A stretch of 64,000 nucleotides of DNA from Promicromonospora umidemergens (GCF_024171995.1 NZ_JAMTCT010000013.1:62001-126000); one strand, 5' to 3'. Numbered from the stretch's first letter, positions 40,837 to 50,150 are shown. The notes: generated from the letters alone by a model not told the origin. Translations and numbers: made by a program.

Positions 40837-40884
40837 CGTGTCACCGTTCGGTACACAGTGGGTGACGCTCTCGGAGAGCGTGCG

Positions 40885-41850
40885 TCACGGGCGGGCATAC
40901 TGAACATGTACGGCCGCACGCGTGAAACCGGCCCGCTCGTAGGTGGCCAGAGCCGGTGCGTTGTCGCCCTCCACGTACAGCACGGCGCGCGTCGCTCCGG
41001 TGCGTGCGAGGTGCGCCAGCCCGACCTCGGTCATCAGCCGGCCCAGGCCCTCGCCCTGATGGCCCGGCTCCACGCCGAGCACATAGATCTCACCGTCGCG
41101 GGCACCGTCCGGCTGGCCCGGCTCCGTCTTGGTCCAGAGGAACGCCGCCGGGTCGGCGTCGTCCGGGCCACCCTCGGCGTCCTCGGGAACGAGCAGGAAG
41201 AACCCCTCCGGGTCGAACCACGGCTCGCTCAGCCGTGCCCGCAGGTCGTCGCGAGTCATGCGGCCCTGCTCCGGATGAGTCGCGAACGCGCGAGCGTTGA
41301 CGCGGAGCCAGCCGGCGTCGTCGGCCACGGGGCGGAACGCGCGAAGGCGGTAGCCGGCCGGTGCCGCGGGAATCCGGGGCGCCCCCGCCGCGTCGAGCGG
41401 ACGCGCAAGGAAGCGGAGCTCGCGCACCGCTCGCAGACCCGCCGCCCGGGCGAACCCACGGGCCGGCTCGAGATCACCGTGCGCCCAGACGCGCAGGGGC
41501 TTGCCGTGCTGGCCGGGCTCACCCGAACGGGACGGGAGCGTCGCGTCACGCTCAGCGGTCTTCAGGAGCATGCGGCCGTGCCCGTTGCGGCGGTGCTCCG
41601 GGTGGATCACCAGCTCGGCGCTCGCGGTCTCGCCGGAGCGGTCGACCTGCACGTAGCCGATGGTGCTGCCCGCCTTGGTGTGCGCGACGACGTGGGTGAT
41701 CCACTCCGCGTCGGTGCCCAGGTTGAGCAGTGGTTGTTCGGAGAGCGGCGCGACGCCGTCGCGCGACTCGGTGGCCGCGGCCAGGGCTCGGACGGCCTGC
41801 TGGGCGTCGGCGTCGAGCGGGCCGATCTCGATAGGAGCAGCGATACGCAT
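40885..41850 (-). CDS. mshD: Mycothiol synthase
   Basis: 321 residues from ATG 41850 (GGAGG with proper spacing; the upstream ATG 41859 touches the RBS). Two GNAT acetyltransferase domains. The C-terminal one has [21 protein letters not shown] (CoA-binding loop Q-G-E-G-L-G) and [24 protein letters not shown], the typical MshD ending. The N-terminal one has [20 protein letters not shown]. It acetylates the cysteine of Cys-GlcN-Ins in the last step of mycothiol synthesis. This marks the host as an actinobacterium. Confidence 0.96.
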   Translation of the reverse strand: MRIAAPIEIGPLDADAQQAVRALAAATESRDGVAPLSEQPLLNLGTDAEWITHVVAHTKAGSTIGYVQVDRSGETASAELVIHPEHRRNGHGRMLLKTAERDATLPSRSGEPGQHGKPLRVWAHGDLEPARGFARAAGLRAVRELRFLARPLDAAGAPRIPAAPAGYRLRAFRPVADDAGWLRVNARAFATHPEQGRMTRDDLRARLSEPWFDPEGFFLLVPEDAEGGPDDADPAAFLWTKTEPGQPDGARDGEIYVLGVEPGHQGEGLGRLMTEVGLAHLARTGATRAVLYVEGDNAPALATYERAGFTRAAVHVQYARP

Positions 41851-41872
41851 ACCCCCCATCCTCCTGCACGCC

Positions 41873-41937
41873 GCGTTGAGTGCCGGCTATCCGTGGGCTC
41901 GCGGGCGGATCAGCCACAGCCAGCCGGCACTCAACGC
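41873..41937. terminator. 16-bp hairpin between acs and mshD
   Basis: GCGTTGAGTGCCGGCT at 41873-41888 pairs perfectly with 41922-41937. An inner ATCCG/CGGAT stem lies in the loop. It fits a terminator after acs, whose stop is at 41943. Confidence 0.85.
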
Positions 41938-41942
41938 AGAGG

Positions 41943-43973
41943 TCAGTCTTCCGACGCGGCCGACGGCACCGCCAGGCCCGCGGTGATCAGGTCCATCACC
42001 GAGGAGTCGGCGAGAGTCGTCGCATCGCCGACGGTCCGGTCCTCGGCGACGTCGCGCAGCAGGCGGCGCATGATCTTGCCGGACCGGGTCTTGGGCAGCT
42101 CCGGCACCACCAGGATCTTCTTGGGCTTCGCGATCGGGCCGATCTCCTTGCCCACGTGGTCGCGCAGCTCCTTCTGCACCTCGGCGGCGCCCTCCGGCGT
42201 CGAGGCCCGGTTCGCGTGCTCACCGCGCAGGATCACGAACGCGACGACGGCCTGGCCGGTCGTCTCGTCGTTCGCGCCGACGACGGCGGCCTCGGCCACT
42301 ATCGGGTTCGACACGAGGGCCGACTCGATCTCCGTGGTCGACAGGCGGTGGCCGGACACGTTCATGACGTCGTCCACGCGTCCGAGCAGCCAGATGTCGC
42401 CGTCGTCGTCCTTCTTGGCGCCGTCGCCGGCGAAGTACAGCCCCTCGAACCTCGACCAGTACGTGTCCTTGTAGCGCTCCAGGTCGCCCCAGATCCCGCG
42501 GAGCATGGACGGCCACGGCTCGGACAGGACGAGGTAGCCGCCACCGCCGTCGGGCACGGGCTTGGCCTCGTCGTCGACGACGGTCGCCGCGATGCCGGGC
42601 AGCGGAACCTGCGCCGAGCCGGGCTTCGCAGCGGTGACGCCAGGGAGCGGGCTGATCATGATGGCGCCGGTCTCCGTCTGCCACCACGTGTCGACGACCG
42701 GGGCCCGGTCGCCGCCGATGACGCGGCGGTACCACATCCACGCCTCGGGGTTGATGGGCTCGCCCACCGAGCCGAGGACACGCAGTGAGGACAGGTCGAA
42801 CTCGCCCGGGATGTCGTCGCCCCACTTCATGCAGGTGCGGATCGCCGTCGGCGCCGTGTACAGGATGGAGACCTTGTACTTCTGGATGAGCTCCCACCAG
42901 CGGCCGCGGTGCGGCGTGTCGGGCGTGCCCTCGTACAGGACCTGCGTGGCGCCGTTCACGAGCGGCCCGTAGACCACGTAGGAGTGCCCGGTGACCCAGC
43001 CGACGTCCGCCGTGCACCAGTAGACGTCGGTCTCCGGCTTCAGGTCGAACACGTACTTGTGGGTGTAGGCGGTCTGCGTGAGGTAGCCGCCGGTGGTGTG
43101 CAGGATGCCCTTCGGCTTCCCGGTGGTGCCGCTCGTGTACAGGATGAACAGCGGGTGCTCCGCCTCGACGGCCACGGGCTCGTGCACCGGGTCCGCGGCG
43201 GCCAGCGCCTCGTGCCACCACACGTCACGGCCCTCTACCCAGTCGACCTCCTGCTCGGTGCGCCGGACGACGAGCACCTTCTGCACCGAGGTCTCGGGCG
43301 CGCCCTCCTTGGGGGCGAGTGCCTCGTCGACGGCGGGCTTGAGGGCCGACGGTGCTCCACGGCGGTATCCGCCGTCGGCCGTGACGACCAGGGTGGCCTC
43401 GGCGTCGGCGATCCGGCTGCGCAGGGCGTCGGCGGAGAAGCCGCCGAAGACGACGGAGTGCGGGGCGCCGATGCGGGCGCACGCCAGCATGGCGACTACC
43501 GACTCCACGAGCATCGGCAGGTAGATGACCACGCGGTCACCGGTCCGGACGCCCAGCGTGGTGAGGGCGTTCGCCGCGCGGGACACCTCCTGCTGCAGGT
43601 CGGCGTACGTGACCGTGCGGGTGTCGCCCGGCTCGCCCTCGAAGTGGATGGCTACCCGGTCGCCGTGACCGGCCTCGACGTGCCGGTCCACCGCGTTGTA
43701 CGCGGCGTTCAGCGTTCCGTCGCCGAACCACCGCGCGACCGGGGCACCGCTCCAGTCGAGCGTCTCGGTGAACGGGGTCTGCCAGGTCACGAGCTCCCTG
43801 GCCTGCTCGGCCCAGAACTCCTCGCCGGCTGCCGACGCCCTCTCGTACAGACCGGCCTTCGCGTTGGCCTGTGCCGCGAACTCCTCGCTCGGGGGGAAGC
43901 TGCGGGTCTCGTGCAGCAGATTTTCGAGGCTGGGGCCGGATGCCGGATCCGACGTCGGGTTGGTGTCTGTCAC
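41943..43973 (-). CDS. acs: Acetyl-CoA synthetase
   Basis: 676 residues from GTG 43973, preceded by GGAGGTCACC; the upstream extension (40 residues) has no family match. Signature AMP-binding loop LFILYTSGTTGKPKG, ADVGWVTGHSYVVYGPL, WWQTETGAIMISPLPG, and PKTRSGKIMRR with the catalytic Lys that can be acetylated. It converts acetate, ATP and CoA to acetyl-CoA via acetyl-AMP. A palindrome lies about 120 bases upstream. Confidence 0.97.
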   Translation of the reverse strand: MTDTNPTSDPASGPSLENLLHETRSFPPSEEFAAQANAKAGLYERASAAGEEFWAEQARELVTWQTPFTETLDWSGAPVARWFGDGTLNAAYNAVDRHVEAGHGDRVAIHFEGEPGDTRTVTYADLQQEVSRAANALTTLGVRTGDRVVIYLPMLVESVVAMLACARIGAPHSVVFGGFSADALRSRIADAEATLVVTADGGYRRGAPSALKPAVDEALAPKEGAPETSVQKVLVVRRTEQEVDWVEGRDVWWHEALAAADPVHEPVAVEAEHPLFILYTSGTTGKPKGILHTTGGYLTQTAYTHKYVFDLKPETDVYWCTADVGWVTGHSYVVYGPLVNGATQVLYEGTPDTPHRGRWWELIQKYKVSILYTAPTAIRTCMKWGDDIPGEFDLSSLRVLGSVGEPINPEAWMWYRRVIGGDRAPVVDTWWQTETGAIMISPLPGVTAAKPGSAQVPLPGIAATVVDDEAKPVPDGGGGYLVLSEPWPSMLRGIWGDLERYKDTYWSRFEGLYFAGDGAKKDDDGDIWLLGRVDDVMNVSGHRLSTTEIESALVSNPIVAEAAVVGANDETTGQAVVAFVILRGEHANRASTPEGAAEVQKELRDHVGKEIGPIAKPKKILVVPELPKTRSGKIMRRLLRDVAEDRTVGDATTLADSSVMDLITAGLAVPSAASED

Positions 43974-44092
43974 GGTGACCTCCGGTGCGCGTCTTCGCGT
44001 GTCGTTCGGGCAGGCGCTTGGCGCTGCCTTGACGTTCTCTCTGCCCGGTGAGTGTAGTCCCGGACGGTGACAGTCCTCACACCCCGGTGTCA

Positions 44093-44111
44093 CGTGCTGA
44101 GATTCAGCACG
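44093..44111. promoter_or_regulatory. Palindrome upstream of acs
   Basis: CGTGCTGA-GAT-TCAGCACG, a perfect 8-bp inverted repeat 120 bases upstream of the acs start. A regulator site is more likely than a terminator because no gene ends next to it. Confidence 0.5.
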
Positions 44112-44159
44112 GCTGCCTCGGAATGGCCCGGTGACCGGCCGTGTTGGTGGGTCTCGTGA

Positions 44160-44469
44160 GCCTCCTCTTCGACCCGCCCCAGGACACCGGGATCTGGAAC
44201 GGCCGGGCTACCAGGTGCCGCACGCACGCCGCGTCCGGGAGGTGTCCGGGCTGCCGGTGAGCGCGGTCGGGCTCATCAGCGAGCCGGCCCAGGCCGAGCA
44301 GATCCTGGTGGAGGGTTCGGCGGACGCCGTCCTGCTCGGTCGTGAGGCGCTGCGCGATCCGTACTGGCCGCTGCGCGCCGCACACGCGCTTCGTGCGCAG
44401 ATCGGTGTGCTGCCGGTGGAATCAGGGGTGGGAATGCAGCCGCAGTACGCGCGTGCTCAGTGGCGGTGA
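44160..44469 (+). pseudogene. Old Yellow Enzyme (NADH:flavin oxidoreductase) C-terminal remnant
   Basis: The frame encodes [34 protein letters not shown], and [20 protein letters not shown], with an end resembling PQYARA. These are the last about 95 residues of YqjM-type flavin oxidoreductases (FMN-binding [11 protein letters not shown] block). Upstream, the N-terminal 260 residues (including the substrate-binding HAAHGYL region) are missing; only 60 bases separate it from acs leader DNA. It has a poor start and no domain integrity, so it is a decayed gene fragment. Confidence 0.75.
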
Positions 44470-44972
44470 CCGGTGGCGGGGGGTGTGACGAGCGCGATTC
44501 CCGTGCCTGCGGCGTCTCGACGCCGGGAGGAATGTCGAGCGCGGTGATTCTTTTCCAGGTGCGGCGCATTCCGCGAAACGATTCGCCGTGCGGCCGGGCT
44601 CCTCGCATTTTCCGTTCGCGATCCGGAAGTGCAAGGGCCCGGCCACTGCGGTGGCGAGATCTCGGTCTACGAGTACGGCGCCCGGGAGCATCCTCAAGCC
44701 GGGTGCCGCTCTCACCAGCTGGGTGGGGTGACCGTGCACTTCGCTTGCTGCCCGATCAGGTCAACACCCTTTCGGCCCCCAGGGCACGGTCCCTTCCGCC
44801 CTGAATGCTTGCTGTGAACACAATCACACTGCCTTCTGCTAATAAAAGCAACTGGAGCCGACTCATCTTCACAATTGCCAATTCCTGTCATGTCAGCAAT
44901 TGGTTGGGAAAATCTTCGGCCTTGCCTTGGCTTGACCTGATGCGGTAGATCGGTCGACCGTGAGGTGCGCGT
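44470..44972. other. Non-coding gap with AT-rich island
   Basis: 503 bases with no convincing gene on either strand. From about 44815 to 44935 the sequence is markedly AT-richer than any other part of the host region (for example TGCTAATAAAAGCAACTGG and the repeat CAATTGCCAATT). CCAATT near 44876 and AATTGG near 44895 can pair. This may be a promoter-rich or foreign remnant segment. No tRNA or known riboswitch is visible. Confidence 0.5.
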
Positions 44973-45815
44973 TCAGCCGTGCCGGAGCTGGCGTCGGGAC
45001 CGGCGTCGGGCAGCGCGCCAGATCAGCCAGACCGCGACTCCGAGCGCAGCCGCGCCGACCACCGCGATGACCGGGGCGGGCTCGATGCGTGGGCGCAGCG
45101 CGATCGGACGGGTGAACGCTAGGACGCCCCAGCCGTGCTGCGCCGCCCGCCGCCTCAGACCTCGGTCCGGATTGACCACGTACGAGTGGCCGACGGCGGC
45201 CAGCATCGGGGCGTCGGTGATGGAGTCGGAGTAGGCGAAGCTCCGCGCGAGGTCGTACTGCTCGCGCGCGGCGAGCCGGTTGATACCTACCGCCTTGTTG
45301 TCGCCGTAGTTGTAGAAGTCGATCTCGCCGGTGAAGCGGCCGTCCTCGACGGTCATCTGCGTCGAGAGGACGTGGTCCGCACCCAGCACCGCGGCGATGG
45401 GCTCGACCAGCACTGCCGCCGACGCCGACACGACCACCACGTCCCGCCCCGCCGCGTGGTGGTCGGCGATGAGCTCGACCGCCTCCGCGTAGACGTACGG
45501 GTCGATGAGCTCGTGCACCGTCTGGGTGACGATCTGCCGGACCTTCTCCACGTCCCAGCCGGTGACCAGCGACGACAGGTGGGCACGCATCCGTTCCGTC
45601 TGGTCGGCGTCGGCATTGCCGATCATGAAGACGAAGTGGGCGTACGCGCTGCGCAGCACATCGGCGTGCGAAAGGAGCCCGCCCGCGAGGAACGGCTTGG
45701 AGAACGCCGCCGACGAGCTGGTAGCGATGATCGTCTTGTCGAGATCGAAGAACGCGGCCGTACGCGGGGCGTGCGACAGCGGTCGAGTGGCGATCTGGGG
45801 AGACTGCTCGGTCAC
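44973..45815 (-). CDS. HAD-superfamily IB phosphatase with C-terminal membrane anchor
   Basis: 280 residues from GTG 45815. HAD motif I FFDLDKTII (about residues 22-30), motif II VVVSASAAVLVEP with the SAS segment, and motif III/IV in YGDNKAVGINRL and YSDSITDAPML. The end has a membrane helix (PVIAVVGAAALGVAVWLIW) and a basic tail. This TIGR01490-like HAD-IB type commonly precedes ssd/tad genes in actinobacteria. Substrate unknown; phosphoserine-like or lysophospholipid substrates are possible. Confidence 0.9.
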   Translation of the reverse strand: MTEQSPQIATRPLSHAPRTAAFFDLDKTIIATSSSAAFSKPFLAGGLLSHADVLRSAYAHFVFMIGNADADQTERMRAHLSSLVTGWDVEKVRQIVTQTVHELIDPYVYAEAVELIADHHAAGRDVVVVSASAAVLVEPIAAVLGADHVLSTQMTVEDGRFTGEIDFYNYGDNKAVGINRLAAREQYDLARSFAYSDSITDAPMLAAVGHSYVVNPDRGLRRRAAQHGWGVLAFTRPIALRPRIEPAPVIAVVGAAALGVAVWLIWRAARRRSRRQLRHG

Positions 45816-46106
45816 GCGACGAGCCTAACGGGGCAACCCCCGTCGGAGGCTGTCTCCCGCGGGGTGTTCCGCCGTCGGGATGAAAACTCGTCCGCTCGAC
45901 CCGCAGACCCTGGTGACGGCGGCAGGGGCGTACGAGCCCGACCACAGGCACCACTTTCCCCCGCCTGTGCACAGCCGGGCCGGAGGGGCGCGCCGGCGTG
46001 GAGCCGATCGCCCAACCTGATTCCGGAGCCCGGGCAGTCCGCCCGGGATGGATCCCGGGCAGCGTGCCCGGCGTAGGCCCGGGACAGCCGGGCGGGGGAG
46101 GCAGCG

Positions 46107-46895
46107 ATGGTCCGCACAGTGGGCGGCGTGGTGCCGGAGCCGGGACGGGTGATCGGCGTGGTCGGGGCGTGCGGTGGGGCAGGCGCGTCAGTGGTGGCCG
46201 CGTGCGTGGCCCACGGTCTGCGCCGGGGCGGTGAGCGCGCCACGCTCGTGGACCTCGACGCGCACGCACCGGGCACCGACCTGCTGCTGGGGGCCGACGG
46301 CGGGCCTGGCGCACGATGGCCGGACCTGATCGGGGCACGCGGCGAGGTCGAGGGCACGGGGGTGGTAGCGGCGCTGCCGCGCTGGGGCCTGGTGCCGGTC
46401 CTGAGCGGCACGGCATCGGGTCCACCGCCGGACGACGAGGTGGTGCTCGATGTCTGCCGCGGACTGGTCCGGGCGGGCGAGACCCTGGTGCTCGACCTGC
46501 CCCGGCCGGGCGCCTGGGGCACTGCCACGCGCCGCGGCGTCGGTGCAGCGGCCGAGGCGCCGGGCAGCGCCGGCCAGGCGGTGCGCACCCTGCTGGCTCG
46601 CTGCGAGAAGGCGCTGCTCGTGGTGCCGCTGACGTTGCCGGCGACCGTCGGCGCCCAACGGGTGCGTGACGCCCTACGTGGGACCGGTGTGCCGGACGTG
46701 CGGCTAGTGGTGCGCGGCCCGGCGCCGGGATCGGTCGACGAGGACGACGTGTCCGCAGCCCTTGGGCTGCCGGTCATCGCGGTGATGGGCAGGGACGCAG
46801 GGCTCGCCCGGGCGATCGAGCGCGGCGAGGGGCCTGCGATGTCTCACCGGGGCACACTCGGCCGGTTCGCGGCCGACGCGGCAGGTGCGCTGTGA
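46107..46895 (+). CDS. ssd: Ssd/CpaE-like (MinD-type) ATPase
   Basis: 262 residues from ATG 46107 with GGGGGAGG upstream. N-terminal deviant Walker-type GVVGACGGAGASVVA (about residues 16-30), then ATLVDLDAHAPGTDLLLG with the switch aspartates, and DEVVLDVCRGLVRAGETLVLDLP. It is the septum-site/CpaE family protein next to Tad genes and is shorter than usual because it lacks the N-terminal receiver-like domain. It overlaps tadA by four bases. It should help localise the Tad pilus machine. Confidence 0.85.
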   Translation: MVRTVGGVVPEPGRVIGVVGACGGAGASVVAACVAHGLRRGGERATLVDLDAHAPGTDLLLGADGGPGARWPDLIGARGEVEGTGVVAALPRWGLVPVLSGTASGPPPDDEVVLDVCRGLVRAGETLVLDLPRPGAWGTATRRGVGAAAEAPGSAGQAVRTLLARCEKALLVVPLTLPATVGAQRVRDALRGTGVPDVRLVVRGPAPGSVDEDDVSAALGLPVIAVMGRDAGLARAIERGEGPAMSHRGTLGRFAADAAGAL

Positions 46896-47503
46896 ACGGG
46901 CCGTCCGGTGCGGCCACACTGCTCGACGACGTCCGCGCCCGCCTCGCGACCGGTCGCACCGGCGCTGGTGCCGCCGTCCGCGACGCGGTACGGGACTCCG
47001 GCCGGGTGCTCGGGTCCGACGCGCTCCGGGACCTGGAACGCGCGGCCCGGGCAGAGCTCACGGGCGCCGGCCCGCTGCAGACCCTGCTCGACGCACCGGA
47101 CGTGACCGACGTGCTGGTGAACGGACCCGACGACGTGTGGGTCGATCGCGGCGCCGGGCTCGAGCAGGTACCGGTGCACCTCGGCACGGCCGCCGGCGTG
47201 CGTGCGCTCGCGGTCCGGCTCGCCGCGCTCGGCGGCCAGCGGCTCGACGACGCCTGCCCGACCGTGGACGCCCGCCTGCCCGACGGCACCCGGTTGCACG
47301 CGGTGCTGGAACCGCTCGCCGAGACGGGCGCGGTGATCTCCCTGCGGGTGCTCCGCAACCGCGTGTTCACGCTCGACGAGCTGGTTGCCGGTGGCGCCCT
47401 GCCGGGCCAGTGGGTGGGCCTGCTGCGCTCGCTCGTGCTGCGCCGGGCGAACGTGCTGGTCAGTGGCGGCACCGGCACCGGGAAGTCCACTTGGTGTTTC
47501 TGA
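46892..47503 (+). pseudogene. tadA: tadA/cpaF secretion ATPase, truncated in Walker A by element insertion
   Basis: Residues 1-200 match the N-terminal half of TadA/CpaF: LQTLLDAPDVTDVLVNGPDDVWVDR, QRLDDACPTVDARLPDGTRLHAV, LRVLRNRVFTLDELVAGG and SGGTGTGKST (192-200). Full-length proteins have about 380-420 residues, continuing with TTLLxALL, Walker B and the arginine/His boxes. Here the frame runs only WCF and stops at 47501-47503, and a serine recombinase follows. The insertion therefore splits the gene in the ATP-binding loop. The stump cannot be an active ATPase; the 3-prime half should lie at the right end of the element. Confidence 0.92.
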
Positions 47504-47505
47504 CA
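47475..47505. other. Left junction of integrative element (attL) in tadA
   Basis: The sequence switches from tadA to foreign DNA at about 47488-47495, directly after the AAG-TCC-ACT codons of the Walker A Lys-Ser-Thr. A highly conserved codon stretch is a typical attB for large serine recombinases, which exchange at a short 2-bp core; the exact core cannot be fixed without the right junction. Confidence 0.7.
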
Positions 47506-47655
47506 CCCCTAATCAGTGGAGGTGGTGACCAGGTGAGCAGAAGGTCCGAACGACTCTCCCCTACCGGATCAGCAGCCGTGCCATGCGCTTGGGTTCGTCC
47601 TTGTATTCATGGGAGGAAGCCCAGATCCGAGAGCGCGGTGTCCATCGCAGGACAG

Positions 47656-47673
47656 CGAGCGACTCGTCGCTCG
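47656..47673. promoter_or_regulatory. Palindrome upstream of recombinase gene
   Basis: CGAGCGAC-TC-GTCGCTCG, a perfect 8-bp inverted repeat 48 bases before the recombinase start. It could be part of the attachment half-site or an operator. Confidence 0.5.
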
Positions 47674-47720
47674 TGGGTTGGGCAGCACGCTGCCGTAGCG
47701 ACTGAAGCGGGTGAGTTCAG

Positions 47721-49220
47721 TTGATCGAGAGTATTGGCCTGCGCTCCAAGCATGGGCTGTCGGTCGAGGTGGCTGAGCAGGTTCTGGTCTATCTGCGGAT
47801 CAGTGAGGACCGCACGGGTGAGGCTGCTGGCGTCGAGCGTCAGAGAGACGATTGCCTCGATCTGTGCGCACGGCTCGGCTTGGTCGTGTCGGACGACGAC
47901 GTCTATATGGACAACGACACGTCGGCGTATCTGAACAAGAAGCGAAAGAGCTTCGACAGGATGCTCGCCCGCATCAAGTTGGGGCCTTCGCGTGTTGTCG
48001 TCTGGCATGTCGATCGCCTCTATCGCAAGCCTCGTGAACTTGAGGACCTGATCGAGCTCGTCGAGTCCCATCCGATCCGCATTGAGGCTGTGATGGGCGG
48101 TGCGTTCGATCTCAACACTCATGAGGGGCGGCTCATGGCGCGCCAGCTCGTCGCGATGGCTGCGTATGAGTCGGGGCACAAGGCTGATCGGATCCGGCGT
48201 GCGAACAAGCAGAAGGCGGAGCGCGGTGACTGGCACGGAGCCCCAAAGTTCGGCTATGGCATCGGTGGGGTCCTCATCCCGGAAGAGGCCATTGTCGTTC
48301 GCGAGATGGCGGACAGGTTCTTGGCGGGACAGTCCCTCGGGGCGATAACCAAGTGGCTGAACGAAGAGTCTGGCGTGCCGTCGCCGCGTGCGGGAAAGGG
48401 CACACTCGGGGTGTGGCACGCGACCACGGTGAAGTCGATCCTTGTCTCTGCACGCATCTCTGGGCAGCGTGCCTACGATCCGTCGCTGGGGACCACAGAT
48501 GGCCCCAATGGTCGGCAGATCTTGGGGCCGGGCAACTGGGAAGCGATCATCACCCCCGAGGAGACTGTCCGCATCCGAGCGATGCTCGGGAGCATGGACC
48601 GCAGGGTCGGCGCGTCGTCGGTCACTTTGCTCTCGACGATTGCCCGGTGCGGCAAGTGCGGTGCGGGTCTCGTGTCCGGGCAGCGTGGTCGCGGCAGCAG
48701 GAGAAGGGCGAGGCGGGACTACAGGTGCAAGCCGCACCCGGGCTACCCGGAACGGGGCGGCCTGAATGTCGCGGCACCGGCACTGGAAGAGCTTGTAAGC
48801 GAGGCAGTGATCGCACGTCTCGCGGTGACAAAACTGCCCGATACGGCATCTGACTCCTCTGGGATCGTGGCAGATGCTGTGGCGCAGATCGTCGCCGCCA
48901 GGGCACGACTTGAAGACATCGCCCGTGACTACGGGGCGGGGCTGGTGAGCCGATCCGAGGTATCTGCCGGTCGGGCTGCGGCGCAGAACGTGATCCACCA
49001 AGCCGAACTCATGCTTGGCAAGGTCAACCGCACCAGCGCTCTGAAGGGCCTCCCAATTGGCGACGAAGTGGCCCTGCGACGCGCCTGGGCGGAGGAGTGG
49101 TCGATTCCCCAGAAGCGGGCAATCATGTCCGCACTCATCGACACTCTTGTCGTCAACCCCGATCCGAATTGTGGGTCCCGCTTCCGGCCCGCAAGAGTCG
49201 AATTGACCTTCAAGGCGTAG
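47721..49220 (+). CDS. Large serine recombinase (integrase)
   Basis: 499 residues from TTG 47721. Catalytic domain at about 20-160 with VLVYLRISED (Ser28), GVERQRDDCLDLC, HVDRLYRKPRELEDLIELVE and QLVAMAAYESGHKADRIRRA. Recombinase domain at about 180-290 (FGYGIGG, WHATTVKSILVSARISGQRAY). A zinc ribbon CGKCGAGL at about 310-345 is followed by a second CKPHPGYP, and a coiled coil lies at 400-440. This is the typical phage/ICE large serine integrase that joins attP and attB. It lies immediately inside the junction with tadA. Excision would need a directionality factor, not recognised here. Confidence 0.95.
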   Translation: MIESIGLRSKHGLSVEVAEQVLVYLRISEDRTGEAAGVERQRDDCLDLCARLGLVVSDDDVYMDNDTSAYLNKKRKSFDRMLARIKLGPSRVVVWHVDRLYRKPRELEDLIELVESHPIRIEAVMGGAFDLNTHEGRLMARQLVAMAAYESGHKADRIRRANKQKAERGDWHGAPKFGYGIGGVLIPEEAIVVREMADRFLAGQSLGAITKWLNEESGVPSPRAGKGTLGVWHATTVKSILVSARISGQRAYDPSLGTTDGPNGRQILGPGNWEAIITPEETVRIRAMLGSMDRRVGASSVTLLSTIARCGKCGAGLVSGQRGRGSRRRARRDYRCKPHPGYPERGGLNVAAPALEELVSEAVIARLAVTKLPDTASDSSGIVADAVAQIVAARARLEDIARDYGAGLVSRSEVSAGRAAAQNVIHQAELMLGKVNRTSALKGLPIGDEVALRRAWAEEWSIPQKRAIMSALIDTLVVNPDPNCGSRFRPARVELTFKA

Positions 49221-49291
49221 GCGCCGCATGAACCGGTGATCTGGACTGTCAGCGACGGGCGGGAGGGTCCTGCCTGACAGCACACTCGCCG

Positions 49292-49501
49292 TTATGCCGG
49301 GTGCTTGGCCAGGTCTCGGAGCTTGAGCAGCGCCAGCGGGTCCTCCACTGCGAATGGCACCCCGGACGCGTCACAAGCTGCTCGTGTCCAGGCCTCGACG
49401 TCGAAGCCGTCTGGCAGTGCAGAGGGCCGGCGTGTGGTGTCGGCTGACGCGGGCGTCCTTGTCGGTGCTGCATCGTGCGTTGTCCGCCTCGGGGTCCTCA
49501 T
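49292..49501 (-). CDS. Small hypothetical ICE protein
   Basis: 69 residues from ATG 49501, with GGAGGAGAGGAG as a strong ribosome-binding site. First 30 residues are Thr/Arg/Ala-rich and basic; the second half, DGFDVEAWTRAACDASGVPF and LALLKLRDLAKHPA, forms two helices. It is convergent to the recombinase. It could be a small DNA-binding or excision factor, but nothing in the sequence proves this. Confidence 0.5.
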   Translation of the reverse strand: MRTPRRTTHDAAPTRTPASADTTRRPSALPDGFDVEAWTRAACDASGVPFAVEDPLALLKLRDLAKHPA

Positions 49502-49706
49502 AACCACTCCTCTCCTCCGCCTGTGTCGGTCGTGACGGACGGGATCGGTGCTGACCGGCGACGCCCTCAACACCTGCACTCTCGATGGACAGGTGAACTG
49601 CGGGGTCCGAAGCGGTGTGCGACTCGCGCTGTGAGCTTCACGGTCGAGTCAGTAACCCGGCCGCAAAGGCGTCCATCCGATGTGCTCGGGACCTGATTCT
49701 CGGTGG
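49502..49706. other. Short non-coding stretch
   Basis: 205 bases with no plausible gene; GC slightly lower than average. It holds the promoter of the small gene to its left and the end of the gene at 49707. No recognisable repeat. Confidence 0.4.
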
Positions 49707-50150
49707 TCAGCGACAAGTTAACCTGGACCGAACCTTTGATGGCGGAGACAGAGGTACTGCGCCCCCGGTGTTTGCCGTGTGTCGATTGGGCGCGGGTGGC
49801 ACCGTGTCGTACCAGGCGATGCATCCCGAGTGCTTCGCCGCCAGGTCCAGGCTCGTGTGCGCCTGCCGCAGCAGGTCGGCCACTCGACGCAGGTGGGCCG
49901 CTGCGGTCAGTGCCTTGACTTCGCCGACGGCGGTCGAGCCGTTGTAGTCATGTGCCAGGTGCAGCTTCTCGCGGTGCGCGGAGGCGACTTGGATCGCGAC
50001 CTGCTCCATGCGGCGGGTTGTGGCGGCCAGGTCGGACACCACCCAGTACGTGTCGCATGGGTCGACGAAGCTGCGGGTCGCGAAGACCAGGTTTCGCATG
50101 GCCTCGGCAGCATCCTCTGCGGCGTGCTGCGGGTTAGTGAGGGTCGGCAT
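49707..50150 (-). CDS. Hypothetical helical ICE protein
   Basis: 147 residues from ATG 50150, GGAGCTGGAC upstream. All-helical: HAAEDAAEAMRNLVFATRSF, VVSDLAATTRRMEQVAIQVA, and AHLRRVADLLRQAHTSLDLA. Such four-helix proteins are frequent in actinobacterial conjugative elements but have no assigned role. Several Asp/His residues are present without motif. A C-terminal Pro/Ser/Arg tail is likely unstructured. Confidence 0.55.
   Translation of the reverse strand: MPTLTNPQHAAEDAAEAMRNLVFATRSFVDPCDTYWVVSDLAATTRRMEQVAIQVASAHREKLHLAHDYNGSTAVGEVKALTAAAHLRRVADLLRQAHTSLDLAAKHSGCIAWYDTVPPAPNRHTANTGGAVPLSPPSKVRSRLTCR

Noticed and set aside
38461-42474. A 1,337-codon plus-strand open frame
   Set aside because: It lies entirely antisense to ppk, mshD and acs, which have full family motifs. 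The composition is Arg/His/Val-heavy, as expected from the complementary strand of GC-rich genes.
44460-44804. A 114-codon plus-strand frame after the oxidoreductase remnant
   Set aside because: Arg-rich, without ribosome-binding site or domain; considered non-coding.
47607-49283. A 558-codon minus-strand frame over the serine recombinase
   Set aside because: The plus-strand recombinase has catalytic Ser, recombinase and zinc domains; the opposite frame shows nothing recognisable.
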